In this document: piece after piece, positions 44,049-52,628 of the stretch
How the letters are laid out: the number at the start of each line of letters is the position of its first letter
Numbering within the stretch: position 1 is the stretch's first letter
Source: Hwangdonia seohaensis
GTDB taxonomy: Bacteria; Bacteroidota; Bacteroidia; Flavobacteriales; Flavobacteriaceae
Assembly: GCF_031932625.1 (NCBI RefSeq)
Contig: NZ_JAVSCK010000004.1
Location: 352,426 to 416,425, forward strand
Length of the DNA: 64,000 bases
Direction of reading: 5' to 3'
Translations under genes and position numbers: made by a program
The notes under the pieces: generated by a model
What the model was told of the DNA's origin: nothing
Database searches by the model: none
Seen by the model: the letters and a program-made list of their open reading frames with translations, nothing else

Positions 44049-44345
44049 ATGTCATCAATAGAACAACAATCTAAAGGAAAAAAAGACGGCGAAATCAGAT
44101 ATTTAACGCCGCTTAATATCGATACAAACAAGGCAAAGAAATATTGCATGTTTCAAAAGACCGGAATCAAGTATGTTGATTACAAAGACCCGGATTTTTT
44201 AATGCGATTTATAAACGAACAAGGTAAAATTTTACCACGTCGTTTAACAGGAACATCGTTAAAGTATCAAAGAAAAGTTGCCGTAGCTGTAAAAAGAGCG
44301 CGCCACTTGGCTTTAATGCCTTACGTAGGAGATTTATTAAAATAA
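44049..44345 (+). CDS. rpsR: 30S ribosomal protein S18
   Basis: S6 partner in the 30S platform. Length 98. The family core is YKDPDFLMRFINEQGKILPR and GTSLKYQRKVAVAVKRARHL. The N-terminus is about 20 residues longer than the E. coli protein, as is usual in Bacteroidota. It is separated from rplI by 13 bases. Confidence 0.97.
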   Translation: MSSIEQQSKGKKDGEIRYLTPLNIDTNKAKKYCMFQKTGIKYVDYKDPDFLMRFINEQGKILPRRLTGTSLKYQRKVAVAVKRARHLALMPYVGDLLK

Positions 44346-44358
44346 AATACACATAACA

Positions 44359-44802
44359 ATGGAACTTATATTAAAACAAGACGTTGAGAATTTAGGATTT
44401 AAAGACGATATTGTAACAGTTAAGAACGGTTATGGTAGAAATTTTTTAATTCCACAAAAGCAAGCTGTTTTAGCAACGGTTTCTGCTAAAAAAGTATTGG
44501 CGGAAAACTTAAAGCAACGTGCATTTAAAGAAAAGAAAATAGTTGACGATGCTAACAAAATTGCAGAAGCAATAAAAGTATTGGAAATTAAAATACCTGC
44601 TAAAGTAGGTTCTGGCGATAAGTTATTCGGATCTGTGAATAACATTGATGTAGCTGCCGCTTTAGAAAAAGAAGGACAATCAATCGATAAAAAATTCATT
44701 ACGGTTACAACTGTAAAGAGATTGGGTAAATATACTGCTGTAGTACGTTTGCACAGAGAAGTATCTGTTGATTTAGAGTTTGAGGTTATTGCACAAGCAT
44801 AA
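44359..44802 (+). CDS. rplI: 50S ribosomal protein L9
   Basis: Two-domain protein that bridges ribosomes and influences frame maintenance. Length 147. It starts MELILKQDVENLGFKDDIVTV and carries the signature VKNGYGRNFLIPQKQAVLAT, followed by the long connecting helix and the C-terminal domain (SVNNIDVAAALEKEGQ). The operon ends with a terminator 20 bases downstream. Confidence 0.97.
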   Translation: MELILKQDVENLGFKDDIVTVKNGYGRNFLIPQKQAVLATVSAKKVLAENLKQRAFKEKKIVDDANKIAEAIKVLEIKIPAKVGSGDKLFGSVNNIDVAAALEKEGQSIDKKFITVTTVKRLGKYTAVVRLHREVSVDLEFEVIAQA

Positions 44803-44822
44803 ACTTTAAAATAAAATTTATA

Positions 44823-44850
44823 AAGCCTCAACCTAGTTGGGGCTTTTTTA
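44823..44850 (+). terminator. Terminator of the rpsF-rpsR-rplI operon
   Basis: AAGCCTCAAC and GTTGGGGCTT pair over ten bases with one G-U and a CTA loop, followed by a T run. Confidence 0.88.
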
Positions 44851-44894
44851 TTTAGACCTGTCAGGTTTGGGACATATAAAATCAAGAGGAGATT

Positions 44895-45362
44895 ATGAAA
44901 TATAGCAGACTTACAAAAGAACAATTTGAAGAATTGCACCAAGAATTCATTAATTTTTTGGCAACACAATCGGTTACGGCAGATGAGTGGGCTAATTTAA
45001 AGGAAAACAAGCCGGAACTCGCTGAAATGGAACTGGATGTTTTTAGCGATTTAATTTGGGAAGGCGCTTTAAACAAAGCCCAGTATTTAGAGCACATTTC
45101 GGCACAGCACATGTATTTGTTTCATTTAGCTGAAGATAAAATGCATGCCATTGTGATTAACTTAAAAAACGATGTCGATATAACAACCAAGGAAGGCTAC
45201 AATTGGTTGCGCGAAAATTTAATGGATGAAAATGTTGAGTTTTTGCAAGCCGATAAAGAGTATACCGATGATAAAAATTTAGATAAGTTTAAAATGATCG
45301 AACAAGGCGCCGTTATTACCAAAGGCGATTTGTACAGGTATTTTGATAAGCTTATAAATTAA
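44895..45362 (+). CDS. Conserved flavobacterial protein, DUF6495-like
   Basis: Length 155, acidic and helical, starting MKYSRLTKEQFEELHQEFIN and continuing FLATQSVTADEWANLK. I recall this pattern as DUF6495, a family of unknown function found downstream of ribosomal protein L9 in Flavobacteriaceae; the name is from memory. The EHISAQHMYLFHLAEDKMH region is a second conserved block. No signal or membrane segment. A degenerate inverted-repeat element follows directly. Confidence 0.72.
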   Translation: MKYSRLTKEQFEELHQEFINFLATQSVTADEWANLKENKPELAEMELDVFSDLIWEGALNKAQYLEHISAQHMYLFHLAEDKMHAIVINLKNDVDITTKEGYNWLRENLMDENVEFLQADKEYTDDKNLDKFKMIEQGAVITKGDLYRYFDKLIN

Positions 45363-45363
45363 C

Positions 45364-45510
45364 CGTCATTACGAGGACGAAGGACGTGGTAATCTGTCAT
45401 TTTGATGAGGTAAGAGGTAACAATCTGTATGTTGTTTTGTCCACTTTTTCAAATTCAGCTTCAATTTATGGGATTACCACGCTTTTTTTATAAAAAAGCT
45501 CATAATAACG
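45364..45510. repeat. MITE-like inverted-repeat element after the DUF6495-like gene
   Basis: About 147 bp with decayed inverted ends: CGTCATTACGAG and CGTGGTAATC on the left; GATTACCACG and CTCATAATAACG on the right. It is of the CGTCATTGCGAGG repeat type common in flavobacterial intergenic DNA (from memory). It contains no ORF. A short separate palindrome, CATTCCGCACTTGATGCGGAAT, with arms 45562-45567 and 45575-45580, follows. Confidence 0.65.
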
Positions 45511-45611
45511 ATTGCATTAATTATTTTTGTTTAGACAATGCTTTAATCGTTGTTTTGTCATTCCGCACTTGATGCGGAATCAACATAAAAAGTGTTTAGT
45601 AATTTTAAAGA

Positions 45612-45632
45612 GATACCCGTTTTCACGGGCAT
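45612..45632. repeat. Small hairpin repeat abutting the hisS start
   Basis: Palindrome with arms ACCCGT and ACGGGC (loop TTTC), ending three bases before the hisS ATG. It is the complement of the GTGAAAACGGG hairpin found at 8445. It could hide the ribosome-binding region; that is inference. Confidence 0.7.
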
Positions 45633-45635
45633 ATT

Positions 45636-47297
45636 ATGGCTCAAAAACCAAGCATTCCAAAAGGCACAAGGGATTTTAATCCGGAGCAAGTTGCCAAACG
45701 AAACTATATTTTTAATACCATACGCGGTGCTTTTGAAACCTACGGATTTCAACCCATTGAAACCCCAAGTTTTGAAAACTCTGAAACCTTAATGGGGAAA
45801 TATGGTGAAGAAGGGGACCGCTTGATTTTTAAGATTTTAGATAGTGGTGAGTATTTTGATAAAGTTAAAGATGATGTAGTTGAATTATCAAATTATAAAG
45901 AAGCTCTAGAAATATTATTTCAAACTATTGGTGAAATAGTAGTTAAACATAATGATTTAAAAGATTCATATTATAAAGATTATGAATCTCTGTTTACTAA
46001 GATAAAAAGTAATATTAAGGAAAAAAGGTTATATAACAATGATATAGTTGATTCAGTAGAAGATTTTGATTCAATTATAAAAATGTTTATTGAAGTAAAT
46101 GTTTTAGCTCAATATAAGTTAATTCCGAATTTAAGGCATAAGGAAATTTCAACTTTATTAAATAAAATTTATAACAAAAGAATAAATAAACGATTAACGA
46201 ATCAAATATCAAGCAAAGCCCTTCGCTACGACCTCACCGTCCCATTCGCACGTTACGTCGTACAACACCAAAACGAGATAGAATTCCCATTTAAGCGCTA
46301 TCAAATCCAACCGGTTTGGCGCGCAGACAGACCACAAAAAGGACGCTTTAGAGAGTTTTACCAATGCGATGCCGATGTGGTTGGCAGTAAAAGTTTGTGG
46401 CAAGAAGTGGAGTTTATTCAACTTTACGACACCGTTTTTTCGGCTTTAAAACTGGAAGGTGTGACTATTAAAATAAATAACAGAAAAATACTGTCGGGCA
46501 TCGCCGAAGTTATCGGCGCAAGCGATAAACTAATCGATTTTACTGTGGCACTCGATAAACTGGATAAAATAGGCGAAGCGAAGGTAAAAGAAGAAATGCT
46601 TTCCAAAGGGATTTCAGAAGATGGGATTTCTAAATTACAGCCTTTGTTTAATTTGTCGGGAACTTTTGAATCGCAAATAACCGGTTTAAAGGGTATTTTA
46701 AACACTTCCGAAGCAGGCCAAAAAGGGATTGAAGAATTGGCGTTTATCAACAATGCGATTTCAGAATTAGGTTTATCGACAGCAAGCTTGCAACTCGACG
46801 TTACTTTAGCACGCGGATTGAATTATTACACAGGTGCTATTTTTGAAGTTTCAGCTCCCGAAAACGTAAAAATGGGTTCCATTGGCGGTGGCGGACGTTA
46901 CGACGATTTAACGGGCATTTTCGGAATGAAAGATGTTAGTGGCGTTGGTATTAGTTTTGGTTTGGATAGAATTTATTTGGTGCTCGAAGAACTCGGTTTA
47001 TTCCCCGAAACGGTTACTAAAAATGTTGCCGTATTGTTCATTAACTTTGGTGAAAAAGAAGCGCTATTCAGCTTAAAAGCCATTAAACAACTGCGCTTGC
47101 AAGGTATTAATGCCGAATTGTATCCCGATGCTGCTAAAATGAAAAAGCAAATGAACCATGCTAATAAACGTGCCATTCCGTTTGTGGTTTTGGTAGGTGA
47201 GGAGGAAATAAGTTCGAATACGTATACCTTAAAAGACATGGTTTCTGGTGAGCAATTTAAGCTATCACTTCAACAATTAATTGACCATATTAAATAA
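45636..47297 (+). CDS. hisS: Histidyl-tRNA synthetase with an expanded AT-rich insertion
   Basis: Class II aminoacyl-tRNA synthetase charging tRNA-His. Length 553, far above the ~460-480 usual in this group. Motif 1 region: KGTRDFNPEQVAKRNYIF and ETPSFENSETLMGKYGEEG; then KALRYDLTVPFARYVVQH; motif 2 in QPVWRADRPQKGRFREFYQC; the HisA motifs in TLARGLNYYTGAIFEV; motif 3 in GVGISFGLDRIYLVLEEL; and an anticodon-binding domain at the end. Residues about 70-190 are an inserted helical stretch (DSGEYFDKVKDDVVELS... KRINKRLTNQISSKALRYD) whose DNA is about 21% G+C (75 of 360 bases, my count), against 31 of 60 in the next line. Related flavobacterial enzymes have a shorter insertion here, by memory. 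Confidence 0.95.
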   Translation: MAQKPSIPKGTRDFNPEQVAKRNYIFNTIRGAFETYGFQPIETPSFENSETLMGKYGEEGDRLIFKILDSGEYFDKVKDDVVELSNYKEALEILFQTIGEIVVKHNDLKDSYYKDYESLFTKIKSNIKEKRLYNNDIVDSVEDFDSIIKMFIEVNVLAQYKLIPNLRHKEISTLLNKIYNKRINKRLTNQISSKALRYDLTVPFARYVVQHQNEIEFPFKRYQIQPVWRADRPQKGRFREFYQCDADVVGSKSLWQEVEFIQLYDTVFSALKLEGVTIKINNRKILSGIAEVIGASDKLIDFTVALDKLDKIGEAKVKEEMLSKGISEDGISKLQPLFNLSGTFESQITGLKGILNTSEAGQKGIEELAFINNAISELGLSTASLQLDVTLARGLNYYTGAIFEVSAPENVKMGSIGGGGRYDDLTGIFGMKDVSGVGISFGLDRIYLVLEELGLFPETVTKNVAVLFINFGEKEALFSLKAIKQLRLQGINAELYPDAAKMKKQMNHANKRAIPFVVLVGEEEISSNTYTLKDMVSGEQFKLSLQQLIDHIK

Positions 47298-47432
47298 AAG
47301 AGTTTGTCTGAAAAGTATATCTAGTTGTCATATTGAGCTTGTCGAAATATATGAACTTATTAATAATCAATAAGAGGTTTCGACAAGCTCAACCTGACAA
47401 AAAAACAAAATGACTTTTCAGACAGACTTTTA
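47297..47432. repeat. Large inverted repeat downstream of hisS
   Basis: Arms of roughly 55 bases around a 20-25-base centre. Left arm includes GTCTGAAAAGT and TTGAGCTTGTCGAAA; right arm includes the complements TTTCGACAAGCTCAA and ACTTTTCAGACAGAC. It is followed by TTTTAAT, so it could also terminate hisS. Looks like a MITE-like or REP-type element; no ORF. Confidence 0.78.
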
Positions 47433-47465
47433 ATAAAAAATCGTTGAATCGTTAATTTTTAAAAC

Positions 47466-47495
47466 AAAAAAGTCCTGAAGGTCAGTTCAGGACTT
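47466..47495 (-). terminator. Terminator of the first T9SS surface-protein gene
   Basis: AAGTCCTGAA (47470-47479) pairs with TTCAGGACTT (47486-47495), with a T run on the minus strand. The same hairpin follows the other two paralogues (52548-52577 and 57253-57287). Confidence 0.85.
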
Positions 47496-47548
47496 GAAGT
47501 ATAGTTGAGTTAAAAGGTAGATTTGGGATAACCAATGCATTCAACTCA

Positions 47549-50500
47549 CTATTTTATCAATACTTTTTTGGAAAGTTTTCCATGTTCGGTTTCTATTTTT
47601 AAAATATAGGTGCCTGCCTTTATTTGCGACGCTTTGTACTTTAAATAATCGTCGTTTGAGCTTATTTTAAATTTGAAAAGCGATTGCCCAAGAATATTTA
47701 TCATTTCAACCGATTCAATAAGTTGTGCGTTCGGGTTGTGCACAATAACTTGGTCTTCTTCATTTGAAAAATAAACTTCAATAGATTTTTTATTGGCGTC
47801 GTTTGTGCTTAGTGATTGCGACCCTTTTGAGAACCTTATCTCAAAACGGTTTAAATATTCGCCAACCGGTAAATGCACGTCGTAAGGCTTTTGGTTTAAA
47901 TCGTGATACACATCTAATTCTTTATCGTGCAAATAAATGGCTTTATTATTATCCATGTTTTCAAGCTCATCAATTTTAATCGTGGCCAAACCTTCTTGGT
48001 TGATTTTAAGGCCCAATGGTAATATTTGATTATTATCAAAATTGTTCACCGCTTGAATAACGAAGTTTTTATTCGAAAAAATCCAAAATATATCTTCAAC
48101 ATTATCCTCAATTAAAGGGGCGTCGTAACCTTTGTCAATACCACTTGTGGCATTTTCATCAGCGCCAACCAATAGTTGACGGTGGTAACCTTTTGGTGAG
48201 TCGAGCATCAGTCTGATTTTTTGTCTATCGTCCAAATCGGTTTCAGCGGTACTCGATTTTCCTTTTGATTTCGTGCCTTTTAAAAACAATGAAGGATTGG
48301 AGGCTTCGGTTTTAAAAATACGTTGGCTATTCTTAAAAGTAACGGTTCCGCCAGCATCGGCCGTTACAAAAAATCCTTGGCTAACCGGAATGTACTGCTT
48401 GGGCACTTTTGTCCCTATTTTTCCTGAGGCATTGATTCTGGTATCCGTTGCAACGGCTTTAATACCACCCATAAGTGTATAGGTTGCATAGCCACCTTGG
48501 TATTCGCGCAACACGTGGGTATTGCCGGCAAAATGGTCCCAGAAATAAAGGGTGCCGTCTATAATATTGCTTGTTGCCCTACCGGCTCCATCGCTAATAT
48601 TGTCTAATATAAACTCGTCGGCATCTATGGCCGAGGCGTAGGGGTTGCCCACCAAATAATCGTTTCCGGCGGATAGGGTTAAGGTAATATCGCCATTATG
48701 TGGCTTCCCGTTAAAGACATAATTTTGTTTTTCGGTAAATGATAATGCGCTGTTATCGACGCCTTTCATGGTATAGCCCTCTCCGGCCAATATGGTCCCG
48801 GTGTTTTTAACATGTTGCCAGGAGGCATAATTATCGGTTAATTTATTGGCATATTTCCAAATCCAAGTAGATGCAATTCCAACTGGCGTTATACCCGGAG
48901 AGCCCGGTGTTCCATTGTGCCCAGAAACAAACGTGATGGGCAGCGGAGCTGTTGGAATGGTTCCGTCGTTTAGCACATTGGCAAGTGTGTAGCTGTTATT
49001 GTTGCTTGTTGTGTTACTTATGCCAACGGGCGACGACCAGTAATTATAGGTGTAAAAATCCTTGGTGCCTTGTTGGTCGCGTTCTAAGGTACCTGAGCTT
49101 GTAACGTCCAGTGAGCTATCTTCGCTTTGAATGAGTTGCGATTCGCCTTGCAGATCGAGTTTACCATCTAATTTTAAGTACTTCGATACTAATAATCCAT
49201 GGCCCGTGCCGAGACCGGTAGACACATTGGTAGTACCATTTACTTGAATTTTGTTTGAAGCAACAATTAAGCCTAAAACGGTTGTATTTTTATTTATTTC
49301 TATATTATGATTTGTAACAACTATATTCCAATCTATTTGTGTGCCATAAAGTATTGAATTAGGAATGTATTGTACCGAATTATCTAACCATGTGCTGCTG
49401 CTGTCCCAATCTCCGTTGGCTGCTGTTGTATATGGCAGAGGTGCTGTTTGAAGTTGCATGGAACCTGTATTGTTTTTTGAAATCCCGTGTATCTTCTGGC
49501 TTGAATGGTCGACAGCCGTATTATCAGTCATCGGATAATAACCTCTTAAATTAGTCCACAACAGATTATTAGAAATACTCGAAGGCATTACTTTGCCTTT
49601 AACAGCTGTTTCGTTTTGAAGAATTTCCTGATTCATCATTTCGCGCAATTGCTGCTCAGTTAATGCAACATTCCATAGTCGAACTTCATCGATATATCCG
49701 TTAAAATAATGTTTTGGTGTGGTCGGTGTACTACTATCATAAGTTGCACCCAACATAAAATTTTTGTTATTGTTTAAAGGTGGCGATGAATTACCGCTGG
49801 CAACTAAAACACCGTCTAAATACAAAGAGGCTGTGGTGCCATTATAAGAAGATGCTACATGATGCCATATATTATTAGTTATTTGATAGGGTGAGGTGAT
49901 ATTTAATATTTCAGCTCCGGAATTGTTGTACCATGATAAATTGGGAAATCCATTTTTAATAGATAAATGATACCCTCTAAGGGCACCTGCTTTTGCATCT
50001 CCTTTCGATATTACAGTGGCTGTTGAAGCATTTGATTTTTGAAATACCCAAGCTTCCAATGAAAACGATCCATTAAAATTATGATTGTTTCCAAAGTCCA
50101 CGTAACTACTAACTCCATCAAAATCAACAAATGTATTTTCTATACAAAGTGTAAATGTTCCTTCATGGCCAGCATAAACATCAACAGAAATATAATAAGT
50201 ATTCCCTGAAGTTAAACCATTTGCAGATAAAATAACATCATCGTTAGTAGAAGCATATCGACTGCTAGTTACCTCGGTTAGGCCGTCTGCCTCCCATAAG
50301 GCAATTTGAGTGGCTCTTTGCGTACCCTTTGATCCGCCGATGTCAACTGTAATATTTATTTGTCCCGTTGTGGGTGCTGTAAATTTAAACCATCTGTTCT
50401 TTTTAGGTCCATTATTGTTCCAGTTCGTTCCTTTATTTCGGTCTGGAGAGGCATTAATGGTGGTGTATTGCGCATCTGCTGAGCAAGAATTTATCAAACT

Positions 50501-52294
50501 TGTAACATCGATAGCGGCTTCATAAAAATCATAATCTACCTTATCATCAACACATAGGCTAAAACTGCCTTGGTAATTGGCCCCAGCATGGTTGTCGACA
50601 GAGATATAATACCAGTCTCCAACGGTTAAACTATTTGATTGCACGTTTATGGAGCTTTTGGAGCTGTAATAGGTCGTACTCGTAATTTCGGTTCCCGAGC
50701 TGTCCCAGAGTGCTAAAAACGGATAGCGCATGGTTCCCAATGTTCCGCCCATGCTTATCTGTGCATTGACTTCGGTAGTGGTGGCCTGAAATTTGTACCA
50801 CACATTATAGTTCGGTCCGTTTTTCCAAGCCGATCCTTTAATGCCATCTGGAGAGGCATTGAGGGTGGTGTACTCAGCATCTGCCGAACACCAATTGGAT
50901 GTATGCGGAACGACCACGGCTTTGTCCTTAAAATCGTTGTTGACCACATTATCGATACATAAACTAAAGGAGCCTCGGTAATTGGCCCCAACATGATTGT
51001 CGACAGAAATATAATACCAGTCTCCAACGGATAAACTATTTGATTGCACGTTAATGGAGCTTTTGGAGCTGTAATAGGTTGCGCTCGTAATTTCGGATCC
51101 CGAGCTGTCCCAGAGTGCCAAAAACGGATAGCGCATGGTTCCCAATGTTCCGCCCATGCTAATCTGTGCATTGACTTCGGTAGTGGTGGCCTGAAATTTG
51201 TACCACACATTGTAATTCGGTCCGTTTTTCCAGGACGATCCTTTAACGCCATCTGGAGAGGCATTAAGGGTGGTGTACTCAGCATCTGCCGAACACCAAT
51301 TGGATGTATGCGGAACGACCACGGCTTTGTCCTTAAAATCGTTGTTGACTACATTATCGATACATAAACTAAAGCTGCCTCGGTAACCAGCGCCGACATG
51401 ATTGTCGACAGAAATATAATACCAGTCTCCTATGGTTAAACTATTTGATTGCACGTTAATGGAGCCTTTGGAACTGTGATAGGTCGCGCTCGTAATTTCG
51501 GTTCCTGAGCTGTCCCAGAGTGCTAAAAACGGATAGCGCATGGTTCCCAATGTTCCGCCCATGCTAATCTGTGCATTGACTTCGGTTGTGGTGGCCAGAA
51601 ATTTGTACCACACATTGTAATTCGGTCCGTTTTTCCAAGCCGCTCCTTTAATGCCATCTGGAGAGGCATTAAGGGTGGTGTACTCAGCATCTGCCGAACA
51701 CCAGTTGGATGTATGCGGAACGACCATTGCTTTGTCTTTAAAATCGTTGTTGACCACATTATCGATACATAAACTAAAGCTGCCTCTGTAACCGAACCCA
51801 ACATGATTGTCGACAGAGATATAATACCAGTCTCCTATGGTTAAACTATTTGATTGCACGTTAATGGAGCCTTTGGAACTATGATAGGTCGCACTTGTAA
51901 TTTCGGTTCCTGAGCTGTCCCAGAGTGCCAAAAACGGATAGCGCATGGTTCCCAATGTACCGCCCATGCTAATCTGTGCATTAACTTCGGTAGTGGTGGC
52001 CTGAAACTTGAACCACACATTATAATTCGGTCCGTTTTTCCAAGACGATCCTTTAACGTCATCTGGAGAAGCGTTAAGGGTGGTGTACTCGGCATCTGCC
52101 GAACACCAATTCGACGTATGCGGGACTAAAGAAGCATTCGCAAAATCGTCATTCGCCGGTGCTTGTGAAAACATACCAATTGAATTAAAGACTGTAATTG
52201 CAAATAACAGGGGAAGAGCCCGCTTTGGATGACATTTGTTTAAAAACTTAAATATTTCGCAAATAAATGCGCTAAGCAATTTAATATTGTTCAT
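47549..52294 (-). CDS. Large T9SS-exported surface protein with PPC-like repeats and LamG domain
   Basis: About 1581 residues from the ATG at 52294 (an in-frame ATG at 52327 adds 11). An unusually long basic N-region precedes the signal core (RALPLLFAITVFNSIGMFSQ). Then four near-identical 135-residue domains (each with VPHTSNWCSADAEYTT, NVWYKFQATTTEVNAQISM, DWYYISVDNHVG and a C-pair), plus a divergent fifth: a PPC-like beta-sandwich. A LamG domain follows (VDFDGVSSYVDFGNN, DEVRLWNVALTEQQLR). The C-terminal half (about 540 residues, ending LSKKVLIK) is shared with the two neighbours and finishes in a type A T9SS sorting domain. Predicted cell-surface or secreted adhesin-like protein; ligand unknown. 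Confidence 0.85.
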   Translation of the reverse strand: MNNIKLLSAFICEIFKFLNKCHPKRALPLLFAITVFNSIGMFSQAPANDDFANASLVPHTSNWCSADAEYTTLNASPDDVKGSSWKNGPNYNVWFKFQATTTEVNAQISMGGTLGTMRYPFLALWDSSGTEITSATYHSSKGSINVQSNSLTIGDWYYISVDNHVGFGYRGSFSLCIDNVVNNDFKDKAMVVPHTSNWCSADAEYTTLNASPDGIKGAAWKNGPNYNVWYKFLATTTEVNAQISMGGTLGTMRYPFLALWDSSGTEITSATYHSSKGSINVQSNSLTIGDWYYISVDNHVGAGYRGSFSLCIDNVVNNDFKDKAVVVPHTSNWCSADAEYTTLNASPDGVKGSSWKNGPNYNVWYKFQATTTEVNAQISMGGTLGTMRYPFLALWDSSGSEITSATYYSSKSSINVQSNSLSVGDWYYISVDNHVGANYRGSFSLCIDNVVNNDFKDKAVVVPHTSNWCSADAEYTTLNASPDGIKGSAWKNGPNYNVWYKFQATTTEVNAQISMGGTLGTMRYPFLALWDSSGTEITSTTYYSSKSSINVQSNSLTVGDWYYISVDNHAGANYQGSFSLCVDDKVDYDFYEAAIDVTSLINSCSADAQYTTINASPDRNKGTNWNNNGPKKNRWFKFTAPTTGQINITVDIGGSKGTQRATQIALWEADGLTEVTSSRYASTNDDVILSANGLTSGNTYYISVDVYAGHEGTFTLCIENTFVDFDGVSSYVDFGNNHNFNGSFSLEAWVFQKSNASTATVISKGDAKAGALRGYHLSIKNGFPNLSWYNNSGAEILNITSPYQITNNIWHHVASSYNGTTASLYLDGVLVASGNSSPPLNNNKNFMLGATYDSSTPTTPKHYFNGYIDEVRLWNVALTEQQLREMMNQEILQNETAVKGKVMPSSISNNLLWTNLRGYYPMTDNTAVDHSSQKIHGISKNNTGSMQLQTAPLPYTTAANGDWDSSSTWLDNSVQYIPNSILYGTQIDWNIVVTNHNIEINKNTTVLGLIVASNKIQVNGTTNVSTGLGTGHGLLVSKYLKLDGKLDLQGESQLIQSEDSSLDVTSSGTLERDQQGTKDFYTYNYWSSPVGISNTTSNNNSYTLANVLNDGTIPTAPLPITFVSGHNGTPGSPGITPVGIASTWIWKYANKLTDNYASWQHVKNTGTILAGEGYTMKGVDNSALSFTEKQNYVFNGKPHNGDITLTLSAGNDYLVGNPYASAIDADEFILDNISDGAGRATSNIIDGTLYFWDHFAGNTHVLREYQGGYATYTLMGGIKAVATDTRINASGKIGTKVPKQYIPVSQGFFVTADAGGTVTFKNSQRIFKTEASNPSLFLKGTKSKGKSSTAETDLDDRQKIRLMLDSPKGYHRQLLVGADENATSGIDKGYDAPLIEDNVEDIFWIFSNKNFVIQAVNNFDNNQILPLGLKINQEGLATIKIDELENMDNNKAIYLHDKELDVYHDLNQKPYDVHLPVGEYLNRFEIRFSKGSQSLSTNDANKKSIEVYFSNEEDQVIVHNPNAQLIESVEMINILGQSLFKFKISSNDDYLKYKASQIKAGTYILKIETEHGKLSKKVLIK
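50507..52126 (-). repeat. Four tandem 405-bp repeats encoding PPC-like domains
   Basis: Units of 405 bp (135 codons) with high DNA identity, recognised by recurrent GCATCTGCCGAACACCA stretches near 50880, 51285, 51690 and 52095. A fifth, divergent unit follows at lower coordinates. Confidence 0.85.
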
Positions 52295-52628
52295 AATAAG
52301 GGCAAATAATGATTTGAGAGAAATCAATAATTAAACCCAATAGTACAAATTAAATCCATGAAATGCAAAAAAAATCGATAAAATGAATTAATTTGTAATA
52401 ATTACCATCTAATTTATCAATTTGTGAATTACAATAAAAAGTAAATGCCAGAAGAAATTGGAGTTGTTTAGTTTTAGTAAATGAACTAATAAATAGGGGT
52501 TTATGCGAACATTTAGAGTGTTGTCTGAAGTGTTAATTTATAAAACAAAGAAAGTCCTGAAGGTCAGTTCAGGACTTGAGTATAGTTAAGTTAAAAATAG
52601 ATTTGGGATAGCCAATTCGATCAACTCA
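52295..52628 (-). other. Intergenic region between T9SS genes 1 and 2
   Basis: AT-rich, no gene. It holds the leader of gene 1 and the terminator of gene 2. The sequence around 52357-52390 (ATGAAATGCAAAAAAAATCG) resembles the region upstream of gene 3 (62845-62870). Confidence 0.45.
52548..52577 (-). terminator. Terminator of the second T9SS surface-protein gene
   Basis: AAGTCCTGAA and TTCAGGACTT arms with a GGTCAG loop, identical in plan to the gene 1 terminator. Confidence 0.85.

Noticed and set aside
50755..52095. Several 84-176-codon frames on the same strand inside the PPC-like repeats
   Set aside because: They recur with the 405-bp period and have unlikely composition; shadows of the large gene.
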